DNA of 64,000 nt, taken from Alteromonas sp047556435 (GTDB lineage: Bacteria; Pseudomonadota; Gammaproteobacteria; Enterobacterales; Alteromonadaceae). The DNA lies in contig NZ_CP180210.1 of NCBI RefSeq assembly GCF_047556435.1, forward strand, positions 186,001 to 250,000. Direction: 5' to 3'. The notes beneath the pieces are model-generated. The model did no database searches and was not told the origin of the DNA. It saw only the letters and a list, made by a program, of their open reading frames with translations. Of the stretch, positions 1-7,633 are shown one piece after another (position 1 is the stretch's first letter; every line of letters starts with the position of its first letter). The position numbers and the translations under genes are program-made.

Positions 1-942
1 AGAATTGGTTTTCGCTGCATCATTCAGCCTGTCTCTGAGTGAGCTAATGGTGGCATTGGTGCTGTTTATCGTGTTCTGAGATTGCCTCACGGTTTCCCGC
101 GCGACAGACGTTCTGTCGTTGGCAACTGTGGTGCGCTCCGATGCCATCTGCATTGCGGCGGCAATTTCTTCTGAAGCCGCTGACACTGACACAATCTGCG
201 TAGCCGTCTGCTCCGACATAGCGTGGGTTTTGGTTACCGTCTTATCGATACGCGCACTGGCTTCTGCCACACTGGCGGTAAGTTCCCCGGCTTCTCTAAC
301 CAACGCGTTAATCTGCTGTACAAAACGATTAAACTGGGTAACGGTGTCATTGTCCGAATCAATGGATACGGAAAGGTTCACCTTGTTGCTGTCGTTGAGG
401 ATCCTGTCAATAGCTGTGCGCAGTTGCTCTGCAGCTTGTCCTTCTTTAAATGCATTGTTCGCCATGAACATCAACACCACGCCCTCGGAAACGGCGAACG
501 CCGCATGCAACAGCAGGTAAGAAAACAACAGGTGGTCGGGTTCAAAAATGAAAACCGGTGTGCCGCCGGCCTGAAGCAGAAAAAAACCGATATGATGCAC
601 GGCCACAACGGCGGTTGACGACGCAATGACTTTCCAGTCCCGGAAATACGCCAGAAAGGCCAACAACACAAAAATTTCGAAATGCATTTCGATCAGCCCA
701 AACGACTGATGGATATGCAGGGCGGCCATTAACTGCACGCCAATACCAATGGCGTGACGACTAAGGGCGCTGCCTGGCTGTTGAAAACTCAGCAGTAACG
801 GTACAGCAATGATGGGAATGCCGAGGATAAAGGCAACAAGCAACTCACCGGTGATGAGCCCAATGACGATGGAAATAATCCACTGCGCCGCTAAGACTGC
901 ACGAAATATTTTGTGACCATCCGTTATCCACGAGTACTGCAT
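1..942 (-). CDS. methyl-accepting chemotaxis protein, 3' end outside window
   Basis: The first 314 codons are present and the frame is open to base 1, so the C-terminus is missing. Start ATG at 942-940, preceded on the minus strand by a GGAG Shine-Dalgarno. Residues about 10-165 are several hydrophobic segments with short loops rather than one large periplasmic sensor domain. From about residue 175 a methyl-accepting signalling coiled coil begins (SVSAASEEIAAAMQMASERT). The conserved hairpin tip lies beyond the edge. This would be a membrane-embedded chemoreceptor feeding CheA/CheW. The membrane-only input region suggests it senses membrane state or energy rather than a periplasmic ligand (inference). 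Confidence 0.85.
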   Translation of the reverse strand, partial: MQYSWITDGHKIFRAVLAAQWIISIVIGLITGELLVAFILGIPIIAVPLLLSFQQPGSALSRHAIGIGVQLMAALHIHQSFGLIEMHFEIFVLLAFLAYFRDWKVIASSTAVVAVHHIGFFLLQAGGTPVFIFEPDHLLFSYLLLHAAFAVSEGVVLMFMANNAFKEGQAAEQLRTAIDRILNDSNKVNLSVSIDSDNDTVTQFNRFVQQINALVREAGELTASVAEASARIDKTVTKTHAMSEQTATQIVSVSAASEEIAAAMQMASERTTVANDRTSVARETVRQSQNTINSTNATISSLRDRLNDAAKTNS

Positions 943-1048
943 AAAATCACTCCAAAACAAATGCTCACGTAACTATAGGTGAGACTGGCACTTTTGCTAA
1001 TTGTTGTATGGTAAGTTAAGAGAAAGTGTAAAGAAATTGGACATTAGT

Positions 1049-1585
1049 ATGGGAAAATTCCGATTAGGATCATTATTATTAATTGTTTTTATCCTAAACG
1101 GCGGAGCCTTAGCGGATACGTTCCAAACCGGCCCCGTCTTTGAAAGCTGGGGGCGTCATGCGCCAGTTCCGGGAGTATCACTGGATAAAAGTGCCCGGTT
1201 TGCTGTTGTGTTTGATATGGCAGAAGCGGCACATGACGGGAAGGTAGATCGCCGTATTGACAGCCTGGCGCGATTTATCAATATGCATATGGCGAACGGG
1301 GTGGAACAGAAGAACATTCGGCTTGCGCTTGTTGTGCATGGTGGCGCCACGCTGGAAATGTTGTCGAATGGTCATTACAAAGACAGGTTAGGAAAAGATA
1401 ATGCCAATATCGCGCTACTTAGCGCGCTCATGAACCAGCATGTGAGAGTCATTGTTTGTGGGCAATCTGCAGCGGCTCACAAGGTATCAGCACAAATGCT
1501 GATACCCGGCGTAGAGATGGCACTGTCGGCAATGACTGCTCATGCACAATTGCAGCAGCAGGGCTATACCGTCAACCCCTTTTAA
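1049..1585 (+). CDS. periplasmic DsrE/DsrF-like protein
   Basis: 178 residues from ATG 1049. A TTG at 1001 is in frame, but the ATG gives a clean signal peptide (Met-Gly-Lys, hydrophobic core, ALA cleavage site before DTFQTG). The rest has the DsrE/F alpha/beta pattern: a first strand (RFAVVFDM), a long helix, LALVVHGGA, then VRVIVCGQSAAAH with a single conserved-position Cys, and a terminal helix ending in GYTVNPF. DsrE-type proteins carry sulfur or act as small regulatory oligomers. Exported single-gene members occur in marine gammaproteobacteria and their role is unknown. It is not beside dsr or tus genes here, so sulfur relay is not supported by context. Confidence 0.7.
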   Translation: MGKFRLGSLLLIVFILNGGALADTFQTGPVFESWGRHAPVPGVSLDKSARFAVVFDMAEAAHDGKVDRRIDSLARFINMHMANGVEQKNIRLALVVHGGATLEMLSNGHYKDRLGKDNANIALLSALMNQHVRVIVCGQSAAAHKVSAQMLIPGVEMALSAMTAHAQLQQQGYTVNPF

Positions 1586-1597
1586 GTGGCATATGCG

Positions 1598-2572
1598 TTA
1601 AAGCCAACGCTTCCACAGCATGGCAATTAGCATAAATACGGCCAGCACACCCATGCAGCCCATTAGCACAGTAAAGGCGTCCTGTGAGTCGGTGCCGGGC
1701 AGGCCACCAACGTTCATGCCAAAGACACCTGTGAGAAATGACAGCGGCAGAAAGATAGCCGTTACCATGGATAAAACATACATGCGCACACCCTGCTGGT
1801 CTGCGATACGGTTGCGTAATTCGTCCTGCAATACAATAGCGCGTTCACGGGCCAGGTCCAGATCCTCCACATACCGGGTGACACGATCAGACTGCTCGCG
1901 TAATTCATACGCCTGCTCCTGGCTGAGTATGCCGGGTAAACGCTGTAGGGCCTCCAGCGCATCCCGCTGCGGTGCAAGGAAGCGACGCATGGTAGCCGCC
2001 TGACGTCGCAGCGACGCCAGGGTCTGACGGTCTGCCTTGTTCAGGGCGTCACGGGTTTCGCATTCCACCAGTACATCGTCCATCTCATCCACGGTGTCAT
2101 GGATGCGATCCGCGATATTGCCGACCAAATCAATAAGCAGCGCGCGTGGACATGCGGGCGCTTGCTGAGTATCAAATTGTTCGCGAATTGCCGCGACGGA
2201 CAGCAGTCGTCTGTCCTTACGCCGAGCCGTTACCAACAAGTTGCCTTTCAGCCACAGTCGCAGTGACACCATATCTTCAGGATCTGCATCCGGGTTTTTG
2301 TTCACCGCGCGCAAATAAATTAATGCGCCTTCCATCATCGACAATGCTCTGGGGCGGGTTTCCAGCGCCAGCAGCGCATCCGCGACGGGTTGCGGTAATG
2401 CCAGTCGCTGCATCAGGTCGGCAGAGTCAGGCGTATCCGATTGAAGATGAACCCATAAATAGCCATCTTCCGGTACGGTTGCATTTAACTGGTCAGGGGA
2501 AACCGATACGGCTTTGCCTTTTGCTGAAACATGGTACGCCCACAAAAAACCGGAATGTTGCGCATCACTCAT
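1598..2572 (-). CDS. zntB: CorA-superfamily zinc transporter ZntB
   Basis: 324 residues, the usual ZntB length. A long cytoplasmic N-terminal domain rich in charged helices is followed by two transmembrane helices at about 263-285 and 297-318. The signature GMN sits at the end of the first (LTGVFGMNVGGLPG), which defines the CorA/ZntB superfamily. ZntB members import Zn2+ with proton coupling. The start overlaps the end of the upstream mscS-like gene by 8 bp, so the two are probably translated from one mRNA. A CorA-type Mg2+ or Co2+ role cannot be fully excluded, but length and loop sequence favour ZntB. Confidence 0.85.
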   Translation of the reverse strand: MSDAQHSGFLWAYHVSAKGKAVSVSPDQLNATVPEDGYLWVHLQSDTPDSADLMQRLALPQPVADALLALETRPRALSMMEGALIYLRAVNKNPDADPEDMVSLRLWLKGNLLVTARRKDRRLLSVAAIREQFDTQQAPACPRALLIDLVGNIADRIHDTVDEMDDVLVECETRDALNKADRQTLASLRRQAATMRRFLAPQRDALEALQRLPGILSQEQAYELREQSDRVTRYVEDLDLARERAIVLQDELRNRIADQQGVRMYVLSMVTAIFLPLSFLTGVFGMNVGGLPGTDSQDAFTVLMGCMGVLAVFMLIAMLWKRWL

Positions 2573-3452
2573 TTAGTTGATTCTCTTTCTCATTAAGCAG
2601 CCTGATAGCGCCATCTATATGAACATCCCGCTGCGGGAACGCTATCACTACACCTGCTTCGTTAAATAATTCGTCAATGGCATAACGCACCTGACTTCGT
2701 ATGACTCTGAGATTACGTTCGACGGTGGCATTTACCCAAAAGTACACCTCAAACGCGAGTGCGTTATCGCCGAAATCATCGAAAATTACAACGGGTTTTG
2801 GTTCAGTTAAAATATCTTCCTGCCGCGTCACCGCCTCTTCAATGAGTTCCGCAACCCTGCGGCAAGGCGAACCATAGGCTACACCGACTTTGACTGATGT
2901 TCGGGTAAGCGTGTCAATCAGCGTCCAGTTAATAACAGTATTTTCCAGCAGCTTGCTGTTAGGAATAAGCATGTGCACACCATCTACCCGACGAATTCGC
3001 GTATAGCGGGTATTGATCGCTTCAACTGAACCACGGGCATCGTCCACTTCCAGAAAGTCGCCGATACGAATCGGCCGCTCCCACATCAGGATCCAGCCGC
3101 TGATAAAGTTATTGATAATGTTCTGAGCCCCGAAGCCAACACCAATGGCGATAGCACCAGACAAAAACGCAAAAGCGGTAAGCGGTACGCTGAGTAACTC
3201 GAGCAGGGTAACTACCAGGATGGCAAAGGCGATAACATAGAAAATACGTTTAAACAGATGCACGGTATCTGCGCTGGCGCCGGTTTTCCGTAGTCGGTAG
3301 GTGGCAATGTGGGCAAACTTGTCAATCAACCATGAACCGACAATGACTGCCAGTGGCACCGCCAGCAACTCCCCCACAGTAAAGGTATGCTGGAATAACG
3401 TAAATGTCTCGTAGCTGAGTGCAGTCGTTACGGTGTTCAGCAAATCATTCAC
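2565..3452 (-). CDS. small mechanosensitive ion channel, MscS family
   Basis: 295 residues. Three transmembrane segments lie at about 28-47, 67-87 and 90-115. The third carries the glycine/alanine-rich pore helix (AIAIGVGFGAQNIINNFISG), the MscS hallmark. The beta domain (GDFLEVDDARGSVEAINTRYTRI) and cytoplasmic alpha/beta domain follow. It opens under membrane tension to release solutes on hypo-osmotic shock. First gene of a two-gene unit with zntB. The protein has no periplasmic extension and matches the short MscS rather than MscK type. Confidence 0.88.
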   Translation of the reverse strand: MNDLLNTVTTALSYETFTLFQHTFTVGELLAVPLAVIVGSWLIDKFAHIATYRLRKTGASADTVHLFKRIFYVIAFAILVVTLLELLSVPLTAFAFLSGAIAIGVGFGAQNIINNFISGWILMWERPIRIGDFLEVDDARGSVEAINTRYTRIRRVDGVHMLIPNSKLLENTVINWTLIDTLTRTSVKVGVAYGSPCRRVAELIEEAVTRQEDILTEPKPVVIFDDFGDNALAFEVYFWVNATVERNLRVIRSQVRYAIDELFNEAGVVIAFPQRDVHIDGAIRLLNEKENQLNE

Positions 3453-3578
3453 GGCCTGATCCCTTGGTTATTTTTTCGCATTTTTCAGCATGATAGACCG
3501 CCGCGAATGTGAATGCCAGCAGCCGCTTTTCCAGAAGTGTGGTAGAGTCGATATGTGTCGAATTAGTCCGAGAATCTT

Positions 3579-4085
3579 ATGCTTCGCTTTGTTATCACAG
3601 TATTTTTCCTTTTACTGACGTCTCAGGTCAGTGCGATCACCTTTACGCTGTCAGAACAGCACGTTAACCAAATGGTGAAAATGACCTTTCCGCAAACCCA
3701 GTACTACAACCAAATTAAGCTGACGTTTACCGACCCTGTGGTTACGCTGGGCTCAGTGGAGGATGACGTTGCAGTGCAAGTTAACATTCTGGCGCAACAG
3801 GACGGGCAGACACTTAACGCCTCAGGAAAAATGAAAGGGCTGTTAAAATACCGCGCTGAGCGCAAAGAGTTGCAAATAGAGAAACCGACTCTGGTGGAAT
3901 TTACCGTACTGGATAACACCCTGGAAAACAGCAAGACACTGGTTGATGCGATAAATCAAATGCAGGGAAAGCAGTTCCCAATGATTTTGCTGTTGGATTT
4001 TACTCAACTAAACCTGGGGTTATTTGGAAACCAGCTTCCCAAGCGGATTGATATCGAGAATAAACACCTCGTCATTGAAATGTAA
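3579..4085 (+). CDS. exported DUF1439 (YceB-like) protein
   Basis: 168 residues. A signal peptide (LRFVITVFFLLLTSQVSA) precedes ITFTLSEQHVNQMVK, which resembles the start of the DUF1439/YceB family. YceB of E. coli is a lipoprotein, but no lipobox cysteine is present here, so this one is probably periplasmic. The body alternates beta-strand-like stretches and ends with QLPKRIDIENKHLVIEM, as in the lipid-binding-like fold suggested for the family. Function unknown. Its stop codon overlaps the next start (TAATG), indicating translational coupling with the ATP-grasp gene. Confidence 0.7.
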   Translation: MLRFVITVFFLLLTSQVSAITFTLSEQHVNQMVKMTFPQTQYYNQIKLTFTDPVVTLGSVEDDVAVQVNILAQQDGQTLNASGKMKGLLKYRAERKELQIEKPTLVEFTVLDNTLENSKTLVDAINQMQGKQFPMILLLDFTQLNLGLFGNQLPKRIDIENKHLVIEM

Positions 4086-4978
4086 TGGAGCCAGTGCGCA
4101 GTATGAAACATGTCGCTTTTTTATCGATGGGTGATCTTGGAGATTTCTTTGTTTACGACGACTTGCTCATTCCCCATTTCACGAGTGCTGGCTGGCAAGT
4201 GACCTCTGTACCATGGCGTGAAAAAACCAACTGGAATGACTATGACGCGGTGATTGTCAGAAGTCCGTGGGATTATCAGCAGAGTCCGGCGGCATTCTTG
4301 TCCTGCTTGCGTGACATTGAGGCGTCGCGGGCATACCTGGACAATCCGCTGGCACTGATGGAGTGGAATTTACAGAAAACGTACTTAAAAGATATGGCGG
4401 CGCAAGGCGTTATTACACTCCCAACACGCTGGGATACGGGGTATAACCTGGCATCGGTGAGTGCATGTTTTTGTGATTACGATACAGACGAGCTTATTGT
4501 TAAACCCACTTTAAGCGCCAATGCCGATGATACGTTTCGACTCACCGCTGAGGACGCCAATACCAGAGAGGATGAGCTTTGTCAGCTTTATGCAGACAGA
4601 GGTATTATGATACAGCCCTTTGTTAAAGAGGTGCTTCTTGAGGGTGAGTATTCACTTTTTTACTTTAATGGTAAGTATAGCCATGCCATTCTGAAAACGC
4701 CGAAGCAGGGTGATTTTCGTGTTCAGGAAGAGCACGGGGGGGCCTTGCAATCTGTCACTCCCGATGCATCTATGCAAAAAGCCTGTGAACACGCCCTGGC
4801 GTCTATGCCTACCGACTCGCTCTATGCCCGTGTCGATTTAATTCGCTACCAGAGTCAATGGGCGGTTATGGAGCTGGAACTGATTGAGCCGTCGCTGTAC
4901 TTCAACTTAGACGATGCCTCTCAGCCTCGCTTCGTTAATGCGTTTCTTACCCGGTACGCCGCCTACCAGGACCAGTAA
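4085..4978 (+). CDS. ATP-grasp (RimK/glutathione synthetase-type) ligase of unknown substrate
   Basis: 297 residues from ATG 4085, which overlaps the preceding stop by 1 base. An internal ATG at 4103 is an equally good start. The N-terminal alpha/beta domain (MKHVAFLSMG, YDAVIVRSPWDY) leads to the ATP-grasp core. ELIVKPTLSANADDTFRL looks like the nucleotide-binding lysine strand and glycine-poor loop. MIQPFVKEVLLEGEYSLFYF is the typical 'QPF...GEYSL' strand, and LYARVDLIRY with ELIEPSLYF gives the Mg-ATP-binding Asp and Glu. Such enzymes join a carboxylate to an amine or thiol via an acylphosphate. The substrate cannot be told from sequence. Confidence 0.78.
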   Translation: MEPVRSMKHVAFLSMGDLGDFFVYDDLLIPHFTSAGWQVTSVPWREKTNWNDYDAVIVRSPWDYQQSPAAFLSCLRDIEASRAYLDNPLALMEWNLQKTYLKDMAAQGVITLPTRWDTGYNLASVSACFCDYDTDELIVKPTLSANADDTFRLTAEDANTREDELCQLYADRGIMIQPFVKEVLLEGEYSLFYFNGKYSHAILKTPKQGDFRVQEEHGGALQSVTPDASMQKACEHALASMPTDSLYARVDLIRYQSQWAVMELELIEPSLYFNLDDASQPRFVNAFLTRYAAYQDQ

Positions 4979-5020
4979 GTAGCTCCAATCCGATTTGCGA
5001 TTTTGCTGTAAATTAAATAT

Positions 5021-5047
5021 AAAAAAACGGGCGAAAGCCCGTTTTTT
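5021..5047. terminator. bidirectional Rho-independent terminator
   Basis: A-rich tract, then ACGGGC-GAAA-GCCCGT stem with a GAAA tetraloop, then TTTTTT. It lies between the convergent ATP-grasp (+) and DUF3300 (-) genes and can stop transcription from both sides. Confidence 0.9.
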
Positions 5048-5089
5048 GTAGTGAGTGCGCCGCTTTTACGCGCTGGCGGTGTTACAACA

Positions 5090-6484
5090 CTATCTTTCCG
5101 ACGACTTCGGTGGTCGTGGTGACGAGCGCTCTACACGCTGAGAAGCCGAAGGCCGCTCGTAACTGCGCTGCGCTGGCTTGTTATAACTTCGCTGGACCGG
5201 TTTGTCGTAACTACGCTGCACAGGCTTGCTGTAATTGTTCGACTGGCTGCGGTTCGCCTGCGGTGCAGGCGCGACCGGCTTCGCATACTGCCTGTCGGCA
5301 GGTTTGTAGTTTTTCGGTGTCGCCGGGTTGCGGTTTACCGCTTTCGGTGGACGCGGCACCACATCGCGCTGGCGAATCTCAGGTTTGGTTACATTGCGGC
5401 TGTAGCGCTGCGATGCCACCGGTTTGTCCAATTGCCGGTGAAGCTGCTGCTTATGCTTTTCCACCCCACGAACTGTATTTTCACGGGTTGCCCTGGGCGT
5501 AACGGGTTTCACCTGGTGGTGCGATCTGTCACGTAAATCAACCACACGCCGGGTAGGCTGATCGCGGTAGTCCAGTTGGCGTTCATGGGTCTTCACCACT
5601 TTGCGCTCATGCTGCAGCGAGTTGTAGCGCGCTGGCGCACTGTGTACCACGCGGTTGGAATAACGGATCCGGCGGTGATTCACATCGTGATCCCAGCGAC
5701 GGTACTCTTTGGTATACACTCGCTTTACACCAGGGCCCCGGTAATAATGGCGCACCGGTTGGCGGGTGACCACGACATGCCGGTTATGCCAGTGAATGCC
5801 GCCGAAATAGAAAAATGTCGACAAGCGGATACTGGGACTCCAGTAAAAGCCAAAATGACTGCGGTAGTTTACCGGATGGTGCCAGTATACCGGGGCTACC
5901 GGATGCCACCAGTTACCGTACACTACGCGCGTATCATAGTACGGCACGTACACCACTTCGCGGCGGCGAGGCTCGATAACAATGATCTCTTTGTCCCGCT
6001 CGACTGTCTGGTACTCATTGTCTGACAACGAACCGCTCTCAAGTGCGTGCTGTCGTAAAACCTGCACCCTGGCCAGCACGCGGGACTGACTGATTAGTAC
6101 GTTGTCACCCAGCGCCTGTAACCAGTTGAGATCGTCTGCCATAGTACGCAGTACCTGTTCAAAAGGCGCCAGCGCCTTCACGCTTGGATCCCAGTCAAAG
6201 GCATCTACCTGCACCGCAACCTGTTCAGCGTTCAGGTGCTGGTTCTCCTGACGCCAACGGTCTGCGGCCACCACTTCAAGTGGATAGGTGGCGGCAATTA
6301 GAATGTGGGTCAGAATGGAATCAGGGTAAAGCGCAACCGGCGCCAATAAACTGTCCAGTTCCGCATCGGTGTAGGATGCCTGGCTAACATCGTTTAATGG
6401 CTCAGGGGCAGCAAGGACCTGAGTGGCCGGTAGCGCACTGCCTAACGTCAGCGTTACCAGCAATGTTAATGTTGTACGTTTCAT
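5090..6484 (-). CDS. DUF3300 secreted protein with basic repetitive tail
   Basis: 464 residues. A signal peptide ends at about VLA/APEPL. The DUF3300 domain spans about 35-190 (LLAPVALYPDSILTHILIAATYP and a helix with WRQENQHLN). Next comes an aromatic and His-rich section at 185-260 (YVPYYDTRVVYGNWW), then a low-complexity tail rich in Arg, Lys, Gln, Pro and Tyr. Near the C-terminus the tail has repeats of the type KPVQRSYD / KPVQRSYN / KPAQRSYE. The family is exported and of unknown function. The basic tail suggests binding to polyanions such as LPS or nucleic acid (inference). Monocistronic, with its own upstream region. Confidence 0.8.
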   Translation of the reverse strand: MKRTTLTLLVTLTLGSALPATQVLAAPEPLNDVSQASYTDAELDSLLAPVALYPDSILTHILIAATYPLEVVAADRWRQENQHLNAEQVAVQVDAFDWDPSVKALAPFEQVLRTMADDLNWLQALGDNVLISQSRVLARVQVLRQHALESGSLSDNEYQTVERDKEIIVIEPRRREVVYVPYYDTRVVYGNWWHPVAPVYWHHPVNYRSHFGFYWSPSIRLSTFFYFGGIHWHNRHVVVTRQPVRHYYRGPGVKRVYTKEYRRWDHDVNHRRIRYSNRVVHSAPARYNSLQHERKVVKTHERQLDYRDQPTRRVVDLRDRSHHQVKPVTPRATRENTVRGVEKHKQQLHRQLDKPVASQRYSRNVTKPEIRQRDVVPRPPKAVNRNPATPKNYKPADRQYAKPVAPAPQANRSQSNNYSKPVQRSYDKPVQRSYNKPAQRSYERPSASQRVERSSPRPPKSSER

Positions 6485-6580
6485 ACAATCTCCTTAAACC
6501 GCAAATCCACCATTGAACCGGGCGGTTTTTCGAAAGCTTGTATAATTTATAGTCTTTGCGGGATTAACCTAAGCTGAACC

Positions 6581-6599
6581 GAACCCGGCTGGCGGGTTC
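6581..6599. other. stem-loop between ribA and the DUF3300 gene
   Basis: GAACCCG / CGGGTTC arms with a 5-base loop. There is no T tract on either side, so it is either a weak end for ribA mRNA or a structure in the leader of the DUF3300 gene. Confidence 0.4.
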
Positions 6600-6690
6600 A
6601 GATTTATGCGGGAATCAGCCGAAATGTTCTGTGATTCGGGCAACTGTCGGGAGGTGCCTTCGGCTACAAGATACCGACACTGCAGGAGAA

Positions 6691-7305
6691 TTATTTAAGC
6701 AGATGGGGATCGAAGGCGTGACCCAGTTTTTCGGTTTTCGTTTTCAGATAGTTTTTATTGTCTTTGGTAATACCATGATCAATCGGCTTTCTGGACACGA
6801 TTTCCACCCCAAGCTTTGCGAGTGCATCCAGTTTACGGGGGTTGTTGGTCATCAGCTCGACCTTTGTCACCTTCAGTGTTTCCAGCATCAGTTTGCAAAT
6901 GTCATAACTGCGAAGGTCAGCATCGAAGCCCAGATGCTCGTTCGCTTCCACCGTATCCATGCCGCTGTCCTGAAGATTATAGGCGCGGATCTTGTTGAGC
7001 AGACCAATGCCGCGCCCTTCCTGACGCAGATAAAGCAACACGCCATAACCGCGTTCAACAATATTCTGCAATGCTTTTTCTAACTGAAACCCGCAGTCGC
7101 AGCGGGTGCTGAAAAGGGCATCACCGGTGAGGCATTCTGAATGAATGCGAATAGGGACAGTGTCGTCTTCTTTCCATTCACCATACGACAGCGCAACGTG
7201 TTCCTGACCACTGGCTTCTACAAAGCCATGGATGCGGAAATTACCCCAGCGTGTAGGTAATTTGGCTGAACTAACGTATTCGTATTTAGGTTGCTTTATG
7301 GTCAT
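6691..7305 (-). CDS. ribA: GTP cyclohydrolase II
   Basis: 204 residues from ATG 7305 (MTIKQPKYEYV); the frame is open further upstream but the homology starts here. It opens GTP to the diaminopyrimidine precursor, the first committed step of riboflavin synthesis. The zinc site CLTGDALFSTRCDCG supplies three cysteines. The GTP-binding and catalytic motif RQEGRGIGL and the downstream TNNPRK motif are intact. Length agrees with E. coli RibA (196). It stands alone: no ribB, ribD or ribE is adjacent. Confidence 0.95.
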   Translation of the reverse strand: MTIKQPKYEYVSSAKLPTRWGNFRIHGFVEASGQEHVALSYGEWKEDDTVPIRIHSECLTGDALFSTRCDCGFQLEKALQNIVERGYGVLLYLRQEGRGIGLLNKIRAYNLQDSGMDTVEANEHLGFDADLRSYDICKLMLETLKVTKVELMTNNPRKLDALAKLGVEIVSRKPIDHGITKDNKNYLKTKTEKLGHAFDPHLLK

Positions 7306-7633
7306 GACACTTCTACACCCGTTAAAGGAAGCACAGAATTTGGGGGTGTTCCTGCAAATTACAAGGCCGGGGAGCCTGCTAAAATGTGATATTATCCGCA
7401 TTATAGCAAGCCGTGCGTAGGAATCCTATTCACCAGCAATGATAAACGCTCTGTTGGTGTGGTTATAAGTATTCCGGAAGATAGCCTGCCTGCGGAGAAA
7501 TGGCTTTGGTCAACACGACAAAAAAAGTATGCACGTCGTGATGGTATATTTGCCCACGCCAGATAAAGCGTCTTACTCTCTTAACCGCTCACACCGGTAC
7601 AAGACCATCGGATTTTAACTTACAACGGTGCGA
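7306..7633. other. 328-bp intergenic region upstream of ribA
   Basis: It holds the ribA leader and the 3' flank of the GGDEF-EAL gene. I see one 8-bp imperfect stem (CACCAGCA 7431 / TGTTGGTG 7452), but no conserved FMN-riboswitch blocks and no convincing reading frame. Confidence 0.5.

Noticed and set aside
5110..6025. Long plus-strand frames opposite the DUF3300 gene
   Set aside because: They mirror the low-complexity coding of the minus strand, have no ribosome site and show no protein-like pattern.
7306..7633. FMN riboswitch upstream of ribA
   Set aside because: The conserved RFN-element blocks are not visible. In gammaproteobacteria it usually precedes ribB, not ribA.
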